Shown here: positions 16,261 through 27,000 of the stretch, one piece after another | Layout of the letters: every line of letters begins with the position of its first letter | Numbering within the stretch: position 1 is the first letter of the stretch | IMG/VR virus record: IMGVR_UViG_3300034283_000161 | Coordinates: 1 to 35,481 of that record | Source: a virus | Reading direction: 5' to 3' (one strand) | Length of the DNA: 35,481 bases | Position numbers and translations under genes: made by a program | Notes under the pieces: generated by a model | Seen by the model: only the letters and a program-made list of their open reading frames with translations | Told to the model about the DNA's origin: nothing | Database searches by the model: none

Positions 16261-16704
16261 TTAATTTGGTATGCCAAGAATAATTAAATTAACCGCCAAA
16301 GACAAATCTCCAGAAGAATTAAATCTTACAATACCCTCAACTCTTGATGTTGTTATTGTTTTTAAAATAACGCTTGCATTTTGTCCCGCAGGAGTATTAC
16401 CGATATTTTCTAGTGTTGCTGTTACAATTGGTTTAAATTTAAAATCACTTGGAAAATCATAAGCAAATGTTTTTTCATTTCCTGCGCTTACTGTTGAGTT
16501 ATTAGCAACTTCTAAATAACCACCAATAAATCTAGCCTCTGAGGTTTTTATATTTTGTTTTCCAGAACTAACTGTATCAACAGTCGTGTAATTAAAGGTT
16601 GCTGAAGAAACTTCTGTAGATAATTTGTTTACTGTTTCAACTAATTTATAAATGTAGGGCACATCTAAAGGTTGCCCTCGTTCTGGTAGTGGTATTCTTG
16701 CCAT
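16261..16704 (-). CDS. Tail-tip or fibre-like protein
   Basis: 147 residues from ATG 16704, with a perfect AGGAGG. It starts MARIPLPERGQPLDVPYIYKL with a helix that may attach it to the tail, then a beta-rich part with Asn/Thr/Ser (NNSTVSAGNEKTFAYDFP), ending ILGIPN. Short phage fibre proteins often have this plan: a short anchor, a beta domain and a hydrophobic VNLI-type last strand. It is the last gene of the tail block and has its own promoter. Receptor binding is possible but not shown. Confidence 0.6.
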   Translation of the reverse strand: MARIPLPERGQPLDVPYIYKLVETVNKLSTEVSSATFNYTTVDTVSSGKQNIKTSEARFIGGYLEVANNSTVSAGNEKTFAYDFPSDFKFKPIVTATLENIGNTPAGQNASVILKTITTSRVEGIVRFNSSGDLSLAVNLIILGIPN

Positions 16705-16721
16705 TTTATGCCTCCTATTTA

Positions 16722-16751
16722 ATTATACCAGAGACAATATGCCAGAATCAA
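16722..16751 (-). promoter_or_regulatory. Promoter with TTGATT and extended TGG-TATAAT
   Basis: Minus-strand -35 TTGATT (16751-16746), an 18-base spacer ending TGG, and -10 TATAAT (16727-16722), overlapping the end of the preceding gene. The predicted start near 16715 leaves an 11-base leader that still holds AGGAGG. It serves the last fibre-like gene and perhaps the zinc-ribbon and MerR-like genes. Confidence 0.6.
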
Positions 16752-17139
16752 AAATAACTAACCCTGACTTTATTTCTTTTATTGATGAAGAAATTTGCAC
16801 TTTAACGTGAACAGATGTAGTCCCTGTGTTTAAAAATTGATAACTGTGGGTTGGCGATGTGCCGTGATAAGAAAAAACTCCAGAATCAAATTTAACAAAA
16901 ACATCATATGATGGCCTGTTTAGTTCGTCACCCCAAACCGCTGTAATGATTGTTGCAGTAATTGACAGTGCTCCGCTAACTGTTTCAACTGGAGTAGAGT
17001 TTGTAATAAAAGTTGGAGACCAATGAGATACCCTGTTTTTATCTTCTGATATAAACCTATATCTAACAATATAAGAACCTGTGTCTGAATCTACTGGGGG
17101 CAAAGAAGATTTTGGAACTACTATTTTTTTTGTAGCCAC
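16723..17139 (-). CDS. Small tail protein with a fibronectin III-like fold
   Basis: 138 residues from GTG 17139, in a TAGTG overlap, with GGAG seven bases ahead. After a basic start (MATKKIVVPKS) comes a single beta-sandwich pattern: YIVRYRFISEDKNRVSHWSP, then YDVFVKFD, then SYQFLNTGTTSVHVKVQI. Spacing and the conserved aromatic positions resemble Fn3 domains, which occur on many phage tails and bind weakly to cell surfaces. It sits among other tail-tip genes. Confidence 0.6.
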   Translation of the reverse strand: MATKKIVVPKSSLPPVDSDTGSYIVRYRFISEDKNRVSHWSPTFITNSTPVETVSGALSITATIITAVWGDELNRPSYDVFVKFDSGVFSYHGTSPTHSYQFLNTGTTSVHVKVQISSSIKEIKSGLVIFDSGILSLV

Positions 17140-18305
17140 TAGGTTACTCCAACAGAAAATCTAAATTCTATATAATTTTGAGTATTAGGAGATTTAATAA
17201 TAGTTTCAGCATTATCATTTTTAATAATTGTATAACCTGTTAATCCATAAAGTGGATTTAATGTAGAAATATTTTCTAATCTTAAAGCATCTAAAGCAAT
17301 ATAATAATTTTCAGATGGAACTAAACTTGGACCACTTTCTTCAACAAGAACACAGACATAAATTTTTACCGTTGTAACAATATCCCATGTAAAATTAGCA
17401 CTTGTGTATAGTTCGTTTATCTTTTTTGAAACAACAAAGTATCTGTTGGTTTCAAAATCTGCAATTGAATTTTCTAAATTTCCAGAACTTCCTTGATTAA
17501 TTTCTGATTCAAACCTAGCAAACTCTGAACCATCAGTTGATGAAAAATCAATTAAAATTCTAATTGTATCTGGAATGGATAAAGAGGCTCCGTCTTTATT
17601 TATTAAAGAAAATCCTAATCTTAATTCATCATTTAATGAGTTTTTTGTAAAATCAACATTTGCACCTGTTAACTTAATATAATTAGAACCTCCTTCAACA
17701 ACAAAATGATCAAGGGATGGGCCACTATCTTCACTAATAGTAATGTTTGCCTCATCACCCTGAATTAAAATAGTATTATTTAAAAACCTACATCTTTCGT
17801 ATCGTGATGCACGAGATGTTTTATAAAAGATAGGATTGTCTGCATTTGTTTGAAAAACTGGACTTACGACAGAAATAATATTATTATCTGCTGGACTATC
17901 AAGGGACTCTGTTTGTATTGGAATTAATGATGATGAAGAAATTGTTTGATATTGCCATGGCTCTCCAGTTGTAAATGAAAAAACTGTTTTGCTATCATAT
18001 GATCCAGCAGATGGATTTGATCCAGCAGAATACAGCCCAATTTCAGATATTTCATATCTTTCTTCTGTCGGTAGTTCTGCAGTTAAAACAATTTTGTTAT
18101 TACCATTTTCATTAATAAACCCTCTTGAAGAAATTGGAACACGGAACATCTCAAAATCTAGGTTTTCTTTTGTAGCAAAATCGTTTGATACATCTCCAGT
18201 TTGTAGTGGTGTAGGACCACAGCCAACTGCAATAAATGATGCATAGGCTGGTGCTTGTCCAAGCATATACTTGCCTATAATCGACTTACCAGTATTAGTT
18301 ATCAA
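17139..18305 (-). CDS. Minor tail protein, tail-fibre-like N-terminus
   Basis: 388 residues from TTG 18305, overlapping the previous stop as TTGA, with GGAG ten bases ahead. The first 130 residues (TNTGKSIIGKYMLGQAPAYA, then FIAVGCGP and a YEISEIGLYS segment) resemble the N-terminal attachment domain of phage tail-collar or baseplate fibre proteins. The remainder is beta-rich and ends in a strand NYIEFRFSVGV, possibly a jelly-roll binding domain. Specific receptor function cannot be read from the sequence. Confidence 0.65.
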   Translation of the reverse strand: MITNTGKSIIGKYMLGQAPAYASFIAVGCGPTPLQTGDVSNDFATKENLDFEMFRVPISSRGFINENGNNKIVLTAELPTEERYEISEIGLYSAGSNPSAGSYDSKTVFSFTTGEPWQYQTISSSSLIPIQTESLDSPADNNIISVVSPVFQTNADNPIFYKTSRASRYERCRFLNNTILIQGDEANITISEDSGPSLDHFVVEGGSNYIKLTGANVDFTKNSLNDELRLGFSLINKDGASLSIPDTIRILIDFSSTDGSEFARFESEINQGSSGNLENSIADFETNRYFVVSKKINELYTSANFTWDIVTTVKIYVCVLVEESGPSLVPSENYYIALDALRLENISTLNPLYGLTGYTIIKNDNAETIIKSPNTQNYIEFRFSVGVT

Positions 18306-19069
18306 GAGCCTGATTCTCCAAATTCCGCTTCATATATTGTACCACCTGAAGTAATTTGTACTTCAACTTCCTCACCTATTTCAATATTTTCAGCCTCTAT
18401 TATAAGATTTCCAGTATTTTCATCTAAATACACATAAGACCCACTTGGACCGCTTCCTATTGGGGGTATTTTATTTTCAAACTTTATTGGAAAGTTAGCA
18501 AAATATTTATTTGATGTAGATTGAAGACTTAAAATATTATTTGGATTATATTGTTGTTGTATTGATGATAGATTTTTAATTAAATTATAAGAAACAGTTT
18601 GTCCATTAACAATGTCATTTCTTGAAATGTTAATTAGTTCGTGTGCCCCAATATCTTCAAATAAAAGATCTGCTATTATTTCAACAGGAACTGATTCATC
18701 ATCAAATAATACGGTATCTATTGGCGCAGTTTTAACTGATACGGTTGATACTGGTGTTAAGGTAGATCCTGGAGTTGATGGTGTTGGATAAATAATTGGT
18801 GTATCGTCAAAAGAAGTGCCTTCGTTACCATCTTTTTTTTCTATTGGAGCACGAAATATATTTCCACTTTCACGTCTTCTTTCTCTTTCAATTTGGCCAG
18901 TCGTCATGCCTTCATAGCCTGGTGTGCCAACTAAAGTTTTTGCTAGTTCTGTATAATAATCAGAGTATGAACTTCCAGAATTTGATTGTGAAACATTTAC
19001 TTTAGGGCTTTCGTTGTATGGAACTGTTGGATTATTCCTTGCCCAATTCATTGCATCTGCGTAACCCAT
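18302..19069 (-). CDS. Minor tail protein, unknown function
   Basis: 255 residues. The start is set at ATG 19069 (MGYADAMNW) because GAGGT lies six bases ahead; the frame is open from a GTG at 19081. The N-terminal half is low in structure and rich in Ser, Pro, Thr (a linker at about 95-120, TPIIYPTPSTPGSTLTPV). The second half has helices then beta strands (NLIIEAENIEIGEEVEVQI). The gene is tightly coupled to the hub gene upstream and the fibre gene downstream, which is the basis for the tail assignment. Confidence 0.55.
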   Translation of the reverse strand: MGYADAMNWARNNPTVPYNESPKVNVSQSNSGSSYSDYYTELAKTLVGTPGYEGMTTGQIERERRRESGNIFRAPIEKKDGNEGTSFDDTPIIYPTPSTPGSTLTPVSTVSVKTAPIDTVLFDDESVPVEIIADLLFEDIGAHELINISRNDIVNGQTVSYNLIKNLSSIQQQYNPNNILSLQSTSNKYFANFPIKFENKIPPIGSGPSGSYVYLDENTGNLIIEAENIEIGEEVEVQITSGGTIYEAEFGESGS

Positions 19070-19070
19070 T

Positions 19071-22000
19071 TTATACCTCACTTAAATATATAGTCATATT
19101 TGGTCCATTATTGTTTCTAGAATACTCAATATTATATACTACAAAACGAGATAAATCTGAAGCAACCAAATCCAGACCAGAAAAATCTTTATAATTTATT
19201 GTAACAATGTCGCCCAATTGTAAGGTTGGGATTGCAAATATATTTATCCCAATTGATTTTTTAGGCCTCATAGTTTTATTTATAATCCAACCCATTAATT
19301 TTTCAGCATCGTCATCTGTCTGTATATATATGCTATCAATAGAAAATTCATTTTTACCATAAATCATTCTACTTTGCTTAATCTCATCATATTTTGCTTT
19401 TTCTATAACTGGAGAAATAATTAAGGTGTCACCTTTTAATTCTGGATCAGAAAAATTTCCACGTTTTTTAAAGTATTCATCTACAGTTAATTGTCTTGTT
19501 GTATCCTGAGTAAATGTTACACCTTGAATTCTTAAATAATTACCACTAGTTTCATCTAAATTTAATGCGGAATCTGTAGAGTTAAATATTAAAAATTCAG
19601 CACCATAAGAATCTGCTAAAAATCCAGAAGTTACATATCCCTTTGTTCTATTAAATGTTGGAGATAGTTGTGCATATAAGGCTGGATAAGCACGATCATA
19701 CTTGATATCAAAATAAGCACATTCACGCATAATAGACCCAAACTCTTCAAAATACATATTATATTTTGGTGGTTCCTGTGCGCTAATTCCAGACAAATAT
19801 GTTGACTGTACCACTCCACTCATAGCATATTTTCTAAATGATTCATTAAGATTTATTTCGTTTTCTCCAAATAATCCAGTTTCTTTATTAAAAGTATTTA
19901 AATTTTGAGTTTGTCCAAAAACATTATTTATTTCTGGAGACGTTATTGCAACTGTATTTTGTGAATAATTTTTTGATAGCGCATAAATATTTTCAAACAT
20001 ACATTTAGAAGATCCTCTAGTAAATAAAGCCATATTGTTATAAATTGGAAGTGGATCAGAATCGTCAACAACTTGAATTAATTTATTATTAATATATAAA
20101 TAAAACCTTCTTGTTTTTCCAATATCCTGATATTCTACTGATAAGTCATACACTGTTGAAGTTTCTTCTGACGCTAGCCTTTTTTGTCCAACAAAGTTTC
20201 CATCGTCTACGGTAATTTTTGCAAGACCACCCCAAAGTTTAATAGGAATAGCATTATTATTTGCTGCGTCTTTTTTAATTTTATAAAAAACTACATTATT
20301 AATAGATTTTTCAGCATTTCCCTTTTCATCAATCTTTAAATAAGAATTAACATTTTCTTCTGTTAATGCAATTATTTCAAAATAATATCCGTTGTTAGTT
20401 TCTGGATTAACTAGCAATCCTAATCCTCCAGATCCTCCTCCGATAGTTACGTTTTGATCTGGCTGTACTCCAGATATTTGATAGTATGGCACGCTGCCTA
20501 CTGGAGTTTGTGATTTATTTACATTATTTTCTATTTTGCCAATAATACGTACTCTAGTTCCAAAATGCTTATAAGCATTATCTAAATTTTTATAAATATA
20601 TGAAACAAAATTTAATGGAGTTTCTGTAGTTTTAAAAGTTGGACCAGTCATTACTAAGGCTGATGACTGAATTGTTCCAGGCTTTGTAGAACCCAGATTG
20701 TTAACTTCTGTTTCTGTTAAAAAATTAGTTGACATAAAATTTTTTATAATACCATTGCGTGTAGTCTGTCTTGCTAAAACATTGTTAACTCCAGCGGCTC
20801 CTAAAATAGTTTCTGGATATGATATGTCTGAGTCTAAATTTGTAGTAAATAAAAATTCAGATTTCATATCAATTCCACGAATATTTTCATTATTAAGCCA
20901 GTATTGCTGTAACCCTGCTTGATGAGATGTGATCGGAGTTCCAAATTGTCCACGTCCATGCTCTGCTACTGATCCATTTTGCAATCTAGAAATATTTCCA
21001 ACAGTTTGATAATATGGTGTTGCATATATGCGAACCAAGCCAGTAGGATATATTTTTCCATTAAATGGTAAAGAAGAAAAATACTTTTGGTATTCTTGAT
21101 TATTGCTAATAAAAACATTTCCAATGCCAGTTATATTAAACTCTACTGCATCATATTTTATTATTTCTCCATTAGAGTAAAAATATCCCTGAAATCTACT
21201 AAGCCAATAAATATTTTCTCCAAAATCCATTATGTTATTTATAATTTTATTATTTTCTACTGTTGGAGCAGACTCAGAAAGATTAGAATTTAATGGCATA
21301 GCGCTTAAAATATAATTACTTTGATTTGAAGGAATTTCGTTTATAGTTTTTGTAGTTTCTGTACCAGAAACCTCCCACAATAGTGATGGCTTATATATCC
21401 AAGTTTTATCTCTATCGATCATGCTTGATTGTTTAATCGAGCCATACGATCTCTGAATGTATCTAGTAGTATAATTAATTTTTCCATCGTTATATATTTT
21501 TTTATCTTCTGATGCTATAGATATAATATTAGGCAATGGGGTAGATGACAAATTTTTAAATATTCCAGTTTCTGTTTGAGAATTAGAGCCAGATAGAACA
21601 AAATCTGTACTTCTTTCTTCTGTTGTTTCTGGCATAAGATAGTCTTTACTCATAACAACAAGATTATTGTATTCATCAAAAAACATTGCTGTTTGTGTGG
21701 CAATTGCCAATTGATTTAAAACCTCTGCAACATTTTGGTCTGGCCCAACAAAGAAAAAAGGAATAACCATTTCTGATTTTTCATCAATTCTTTTAAAAAT
21801 ATAATTACTGAATCCAATATAATCTAAAAGTGTTGCTATTGCATAACTTAGTGATGCCTCTGTTGTAAGTAATCTTGGTGCTGGCATTGATTCTAAAAAG
21901 AAAAATAAATCCCTTAATCTAAGAGAAAGAGTTCCTGCAGTAATATTTGCTTGTGGAAAACCCTCAGAGTACAATGTTTTAATTGGAACATAGTAGTCTT

Positions 22001-23432
22001 GACCAAAAACATCAAGTATTGTTTCGTAAAATATAAACTTAATATTTTTTCTAATATATTTTGAAACAATACTATTTTCATTTTGATCATTAAACGCTTG
22101 GTCATTATCAAATAATGATAGTTCTCCATTAGATGCTAAAAGTTGACCTACTGGCAACGATGTGGTTCCAATGTCAGAAAGAGTTTTAGTAATTTTAAAA
22201 TCAATTACTTTATCAGAAATATCAACGACTAATCTTGGAGACATTTCAATTAAATCAAATGTAGACTCATACTTGTTCATTGTATCTACAACAATTCTTA
22301 TACCCCGTATATAAACAAAATTACGAAATGTATTTTGACCCTGAATATTATCTACAAAAAATTCTGGAGATGTTAGGTCGCTGATAAAATTACTGTTTGC
22401 ATTTATTGTTTCAGATCCTAATTGCCATCCATATTGTGGTAAAAAAGTTGAATAACTCCCATTGGTCCAAATATAAAATGTTCCTCTATCTGAATTATTT
22501 TCTACAACTAAGTAAGCATACCCCTCTAAACTTAAATCTGGCAAAAGAACAGTTGAAGAAATAGTATCTACAAAAACAAAAGATGATTGATATTGTTCTG
22601 GTATTTTTAATCCATATTCTAACTCGACATAGCCATCTGAATTAATAATAGGATCACCAGATTCACGCAAGTCGCTTTGTTTAAAAGAATATGCATCTAC
22701 CCATTGATTGCCTCTAAGGTATTGAACTTTCCAGTCAGATGGAGTTGTCTTATTTAAATTTCCATAAAACGGATCGGATATTGTCCCAGTTTTCGTATTA
22801 AAAACTCCTAAATCTATATCTCCAACATTTGTTTGCATTTTAATTACAATCTTATTTGTTGGGATGTCTTCTTTATAAACCACAAATGGTGCTGCATCAT
22901 TTATAAAATATCTTCCATTAGAATTAATGTTGGCAATTCCATACTCAGTATTATTTTCTGTTCTATAAGATGTCCAATATTTAAACTGATCATATCTAGA
23001 GGGCATATAATATCTAGGTCTTTGCCCCATAAATTCACCAGAGTTAGATAAAAATTTATTATTAAAATATGAAGCCTTATTAATACCAGATCTTGGTCTA
23101 AAAGGATTTAAACAATCTTCTAAGGAATAGATTAACTTTAACTTTTCTTTTTTTGATATAAACTGTTGAGGAGTATTATCATCTTTAAATCCACCATCAA
23201 TGACTACATCTGCATCTGTTGCTCCTGTATAAAAATTGCCTGTATCTAGACTGTCAAAATTATTTGGTACATTAAAATATACAGAAGAATTATCTGTTGG
23301 TCTATATCTGTAATTTCCTAATTTAAAAATATTATCTGGCATATTCATATTCCACTCAGCCAAAACTAATGATTTAAGTTTAACGGTTGCTGATTCTTCT
23401 AAATGTGCCTTTAAATCTTGACTAACAAACAC
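19071..23432 (-). CDS. Large tail-tip hub protein with an inserted laminin-G-like domain
   Basis: 1453 residues from GTG 23432, with AGAAG six bases upstream. It follows the distal-tail gene, the standard position of the siphovirus tail-associated hub. The N-terminus (ESATVKLKSLVLAEWN) and the stretch at about 480-560 (LRLRDLFFFLESMPAPR, then a YAIATLLDYIG helix) resemble hub domains that ring the tail tube. Residues of about 1005-1150 read YYFEIIALT ... YDLSVEYQDIG ... FYLYINNKLIQVV ... MALFTRGSSKCMFEN, the order of strands of a laminin-G/concanavalin fold that binds sugars. The C-terminal 60 residues (LQLGDIVTINYKD, YNIEYSRNNNG) match hub ends seen in gp27-like proteins. No lytic domain was found. 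Confidence 0.75.
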   Translation of the reverse strand: MFVSQDLKAHLEESATVKLKSLVLAEWNMNMPDNIFKLGNYRYRPTDNSSVYFNVPNNFDSLDTGNFYTGATDADVVIDGGFKDDNTPQQFISKKEKLKLIYSLEDCLNPFRPRSGINKASYFNNKFLSNSGEFMGQRPRYYMPSRYDQFKYWTSYRTENNTEYGIANINSNGRYFINDAAPFVVYKEDIPTNKIVIKMQTNVGDIDLGVFNTKTGTISDPFYGNLNKTTPSDWKVQYLRGNQWVDAYSFKQSDLRESGDPIINSDGYVELEYGLKIPEQYQSSFVFVDTISSTVLLPDLSLEGYAYLVVENNSDRGTFYIWTNGSYSTFLPQYGWQLGSETINANSNFISDLTSPEFFVDNIQGQNTFRNFVYIRGIRIVVDTMNKYESTFDLIEMSPRLVVDISDKVIDFKITKTLSDIGTTSLPVGQLLASNGELSLFDNDQAFNDQNENSIVSKYIRKNIKFIFYETILDVFGQDYYVPIKTLYSEGFPQANITAGTLSLRLRDLFFFLESMPAPRLLTTEASLSYAIATLLDYIGFSNYIFKRIDEKSEMVIPFFFVGPDQNVAEVLNQLAIATQTAMFFDEYNNLVVMSKDYLMPETTEERSTDFVLSGSNSQTETGIFKNLSSTPLPNIISIASEDKKIYNDGKINYTTRYIQRSYGSIKQSSMIDRDKTWIYKPSLLWEVSGTETTKTINEIPSNQSNYILSAMPLNSNLSESAPTVENNKIINNIMDFGENIYWLSRFQGYFYSNGEIIKYDAVEFNITGIGNVFISNNQEYQKYFSSLPFNGKIYPTGLVRIYATPYYQTVGNISRLQNGSVAEHGRGQFGTPITSHQAGLQQYWLNNENIRGIDMKSEFLFTTNLDSDISYPETILGAAGVNNVLARQTTRNGIIKNFMSTNFLTETEVNNLGSTKPGTIQSSALVMTGPTFKTTETPLNFVSYIYKNLDNAYKHFGTRVRIIGKIENNVNKSQTPVGSVPYYQISGVQPDQNVTIGGGSGGLGLLVNPETNNGYYFEIIALTEENVNSYLKIDEKGNAEKSINNVVFYKIKKDAANNNAIPIKLWGGLAKITVDDGNFVGQKRLASEETSTVYDLSVEYQDIGKTRRFYLYINNKLIQVVDDSDPLPIYNNMALFTRGSSKCMFENIYALSKNYSQNTVAITSPEINNVFGQTQNLNTFNKETGLFGENEINLNESFRKYAMSGVVQSTYLSGISAQEPPKYNMYFEEFGSIMRECAYFDIKYDRAYPALYAQLSPTFNRTKGYVTSGFLADSYGAEFLIFNSTDSALNLDETSGNYLRIQGVTFTQDTTRQLTVDEYFKKRGNFSDPELKGDTLIISPVIEKAKYDEIKQSRMIYGKNEFSIDSIYIQTDDDAEKLMGWIINKTMRPKKSIGINIFAIPTLQLGDIVTINYKDFSGLDLVASDLSRFVVYNIEYSRNNNGPNMTIYLSEV

Positions 23433-23433
23433 T

Positions 23434-24081
23434 TTATACTTCTTCCATTGTTACGGATACGTTCCAAAGATCGTGATTGCTTCCTCCACGTTTTACTACT
23501 GAATAACTAAAGTCTGAAATAAAAACTTGAATAACTTGATTATATTCTGCAAGGTGAGTATATGAAGCACCTGTTATTGATCCATCAACTGGGAAATTAC
23601 TATATTTATCATATGCTAAAAACATATAAAATGGACCTTTATGATTATCGTACCAGTCAAGCAATTCAGATCCTCCAGCACCACCATCAGATGTGAATTC
23701 TTCAGAGGGTCCTGTTAAGTTTGTTATACCTGATGAATTAAAACTAGGGTCTGTTGAGTATGATCTTGATGGCAAATTATTCCATGAAACAGACATAGCA
23801 AGTTTATCTGCAATATGATAAGATCTCATTCTTCCATTAATGGTTCTTTGACGTTGCTCTATTCTTGTTGGGTTAAATTGCATTTCTCCTCTGTTGTGAT
23901 CAGAGAGTATTAAAAATTGATCAACTTCTAGTTCAGGAATTTCTCCAACTAACTCTGCTCCAACCTCAAATCCAGTTGGGACATAAAGACCATTTTGAAG
24001 TGTTCCAGGATTTTCTGACCATAGTATTCCTTGTGGTCTTTGATATCTTTTTCGTCCAGTTAAATATGCTGCTGTGGCCAC
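23434..24081 (-). CDS. Distal tail-like minor tail protein
   Basis: 215 residues from GTG 24081, overlapping the tape measure stop by one base (TAGTG) with GAGGAC upstream. The protein opens MATAAYLTGRKRYQRPQG, is mostly beta, and contains a Gly/Ser loop (SDGGAGGSELLDWYDNH). The C-terminal end, VFISDFSYSVVKRGGSN then LWNVSVTMEEV, matches the pattern of Dit-type proteins, where a last strand closes a hexameric ring under the tail tube. Assignment relies on position between tape measure and hub plus this end. Confidence 0.65.
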   Translation of the reverse strand: MATAAYLTGRKRYQRPQGILWSENPGTLQNGLYVPTGFEVGAELVGEIPELEVDQFLILSDHNRGEMQFNPTRIEQRQRTINGRMRSYHIADKLAMSVSWNNLPSRSYSTDPSFNSSGITNLTGPSEEFTSDGGAGGSELLDWYDNHKGPFYMFLAYDKYSNFPVDGSITGASYTHLAEYNQVIQVFISDFSYSVVKRGGSNHDLWNVSVTMEEV

Positions 24082-27000
24082 TACTTTTGTCCTCTAATTC
24101 TTTGAGAATCTATATATTTAATTTGATTCATTACCGCTCTAGCAATACCGTCTGGATTTGCATTTGAGCCTGAAACATTAATTCCTACATTATAATTATA
24201 CACTGCATTCGAATTATCGCTTACAGATACACTATTAGATGATGGTTGTTGTCCAGAATATGAAGACCCTATCATTGATGGATATTTTGATTCATTTAAC
24301 ATTGAAAGCATTGGGCCAAACTGTTGAGTTGCTCTTTTATTTATAACAAACTCACCAGGAGTTAACATTGCTGGAACGGTATCAGAACCAATCTTTCCAC
24401 CAACAGCCATATATTTAGGAACTATGCCACCCAATGCTCTTTTAATTGTTCTAGATGGAGGAGGCACCATTGTTTTAGATGTAGGTATTCCGCTGTAGCC
24501 ACCTGAACTTGCTGTCCTAGATGGAGGAATAGATACCCCTGTCTTTCCAGCGGCAGGGGCTGTAGTCTTTGTTGTTTTTGTTGATGTTTTTGATTTTGTT
24601 GTCTTAGGCTTGCCTTCTACTATAGACTCAATGTTTTGTGCTACTCCGCCAGCAAATGCGCCTGCTGATGCTCTAGCAACAGCCTTTAGTGCTGCTTCTA
24701 GTCTAGTTGCATCCCCCATTGCTAGTTGTAAAGCATTTCTTAAGAATGAATCTTTCTTTATATCGATATTTGCATTTTGAGCAAGATCTAATGCCTTAAC
24801 TGATTCATCAATCTTATCTTTGGTTAATCCTAAATAAGTAATGTCTGATTTACGTTTTTCAATTGTTTCTTCTAATTTAGTTTTTAGGTCATTCTGTGAT
24901 TTAACAATTCTATCAACAGCCAATTTTTGATTATTTAAAGGCTCTATCTGCTGCATTTGTATCTTAGTAATATCAAGTTGTAGTTGTTTATTTTCTTTTT
25001 CAAGTTTATTACGACCAAGGGCTGCAATTTGAGCATCCCTAGAGCCTGTCAAAGATGCCTCTACTCTTCCAAAAGCAAAAGATGCTGATCTTTCTCTTGA
25101 CTCTTGGGCAATAGATGCAGCAGCAGAAATATCTCCACGAGTCAAAGCATCGGCAAGGCTTAGCCTGCTTTTTTCTGCATTTGCGATTTCTTCATTAATT
25201 GTCTTTATTTTTGTTAATGCATTAATTTGTAAATCATAATTTTTGTTAATATCTTCTTCTTTTAATGCAATTTGATCAATTAAATAACTGTTGGCTTTTA
25301 TTCTAGCCTCAAGTGGGTTTATGCTATCTTGAGTAATTTGATCAATTTTATCATTAATACCTTTTAATATTTTTTCTTGTTTTTTTAATTCATCGTTATA
25401 TGCTTTAAGTGCAGGAGCATTAGCCATATCAATTAACTGCTCCTGAAGGGCAATATAATCTTGTGCTTGTTTTAATACATCAAGTTCTGTTTTTGCTTTT
25501 TTCTTTGTTTCATTATTTATATTTTTATAAGACTCAAGTAATTTTTTATTTGCAGCCTCTTGCTCTTTTGTTATATCTAAATTAGCCTTTATAATTTTTT
25601 GTCTAATTTTTTCAGCAGCAATTTGAATATCAAGATCATTAGGGTTTGCCATTGCTCTTTGCAAAGTGTTTATTTCAGCAAGACTAACTCCAACGCCTAA
25701 TGCTGCTGCTTGTACTATTAACATCTTATCTTTAACATTAGTAAGACCTATAGCAGATTTAGCAAGTTCTGAATCCATTTGGCTTAATGCAGCATTTAAA
25801 AATAAAATCTGATCCTTTCCTTGTGGAATTGTACGAATTGTTGTTTGCAATGCTTTACCAAAAAGGTCATTAAATTTTTTACCTGAAATTTGTCCACTCT
25901 TAAACATTCCAGTAATTCCATTTAGATACGAAGTAAACATTGTTCCTGAATTTTTTAATTCTGCCTTTGCTTCTTTATTAGGAAGCAATTGTCTAATCGG
26001 ACTACGACCTTTTCTAAAAGTTATTTTTTCTTCAAGATTATCGTTAATAATTTTAGGAAGTTTAGAAAGTTCTGCACCTATATCAGTCAATACAGACTCA
26101 TTTAATAAGTCAACATCAACTGATGCAAAATTAATCTTTAACTTTGTTTTGCCTGCTTCTTCTTGAATTGCTTTAAGAATTAAAGAAATTTGTTCTTTAC
26201 TAAATCCTTTTCCAAGCAACTCTTGACCTTTTGCTTGTAATGCAGCCGTAGCATCTTTATCTGATAACTTGGAAACTGCATTAATAGTAGATGCAAATTC
26301 TTTAAATGTGTCTGATGATTTAAATTTATCTAACTCTGTTCTTGTATCTTTGTCAACAACTAGTTGTAATTTTGTTGATTCTAAGCCAGTCTTGGTTGGA
26401 GTAACGCCAAAATAATCTCCTAGAGATTCAAGTTGACTTGTTGTATTTCTTATTGCATCGCCAAAGGCCTCTAGTCTTTGTCTTTCTTTTTCTCTTGTTT
26501 TATTAAGCAATATAATAATTCCAGTTGTTACGCCGATGGCAACTCCTAGTGGACCAAACTTTATTAAATTTGCAATGGTTAACAATTTTTTAGGCAATAA
26601 TTGTAAAACTGTAGAAATACCAAACATGATGCTGCTAAATTGGAAAATAATTCCTGATAACTTTCCTAAACTACCTCCAGCCATAGATGCCATACCAGCC
26701 AAAGAGGTTAGGGCAAATGTTCCACCCATTATCTTACTATTAAGATTTGAAAATTTTCTATTATTTTCTTCTATAATATTGGTTTGTTTTGCTTGTTGAA
26801 GCAATAAAAGTTTTTCTCTATTTATTCTTGCATTTGCTGTTACATCTGATAGGTTTAATGCTGGTGTTTTAGGTACATTCGCTGCTACCGCTCCAGAAAA
26901 TGGAATTTTTGTAACTCCGCCCCTAGTACCACCAACCGCAGCAGTGGCCAGATTTGCTCCTGCCCTTGCCACATCATCTTGTCTGTCAGCCATTCCAACT

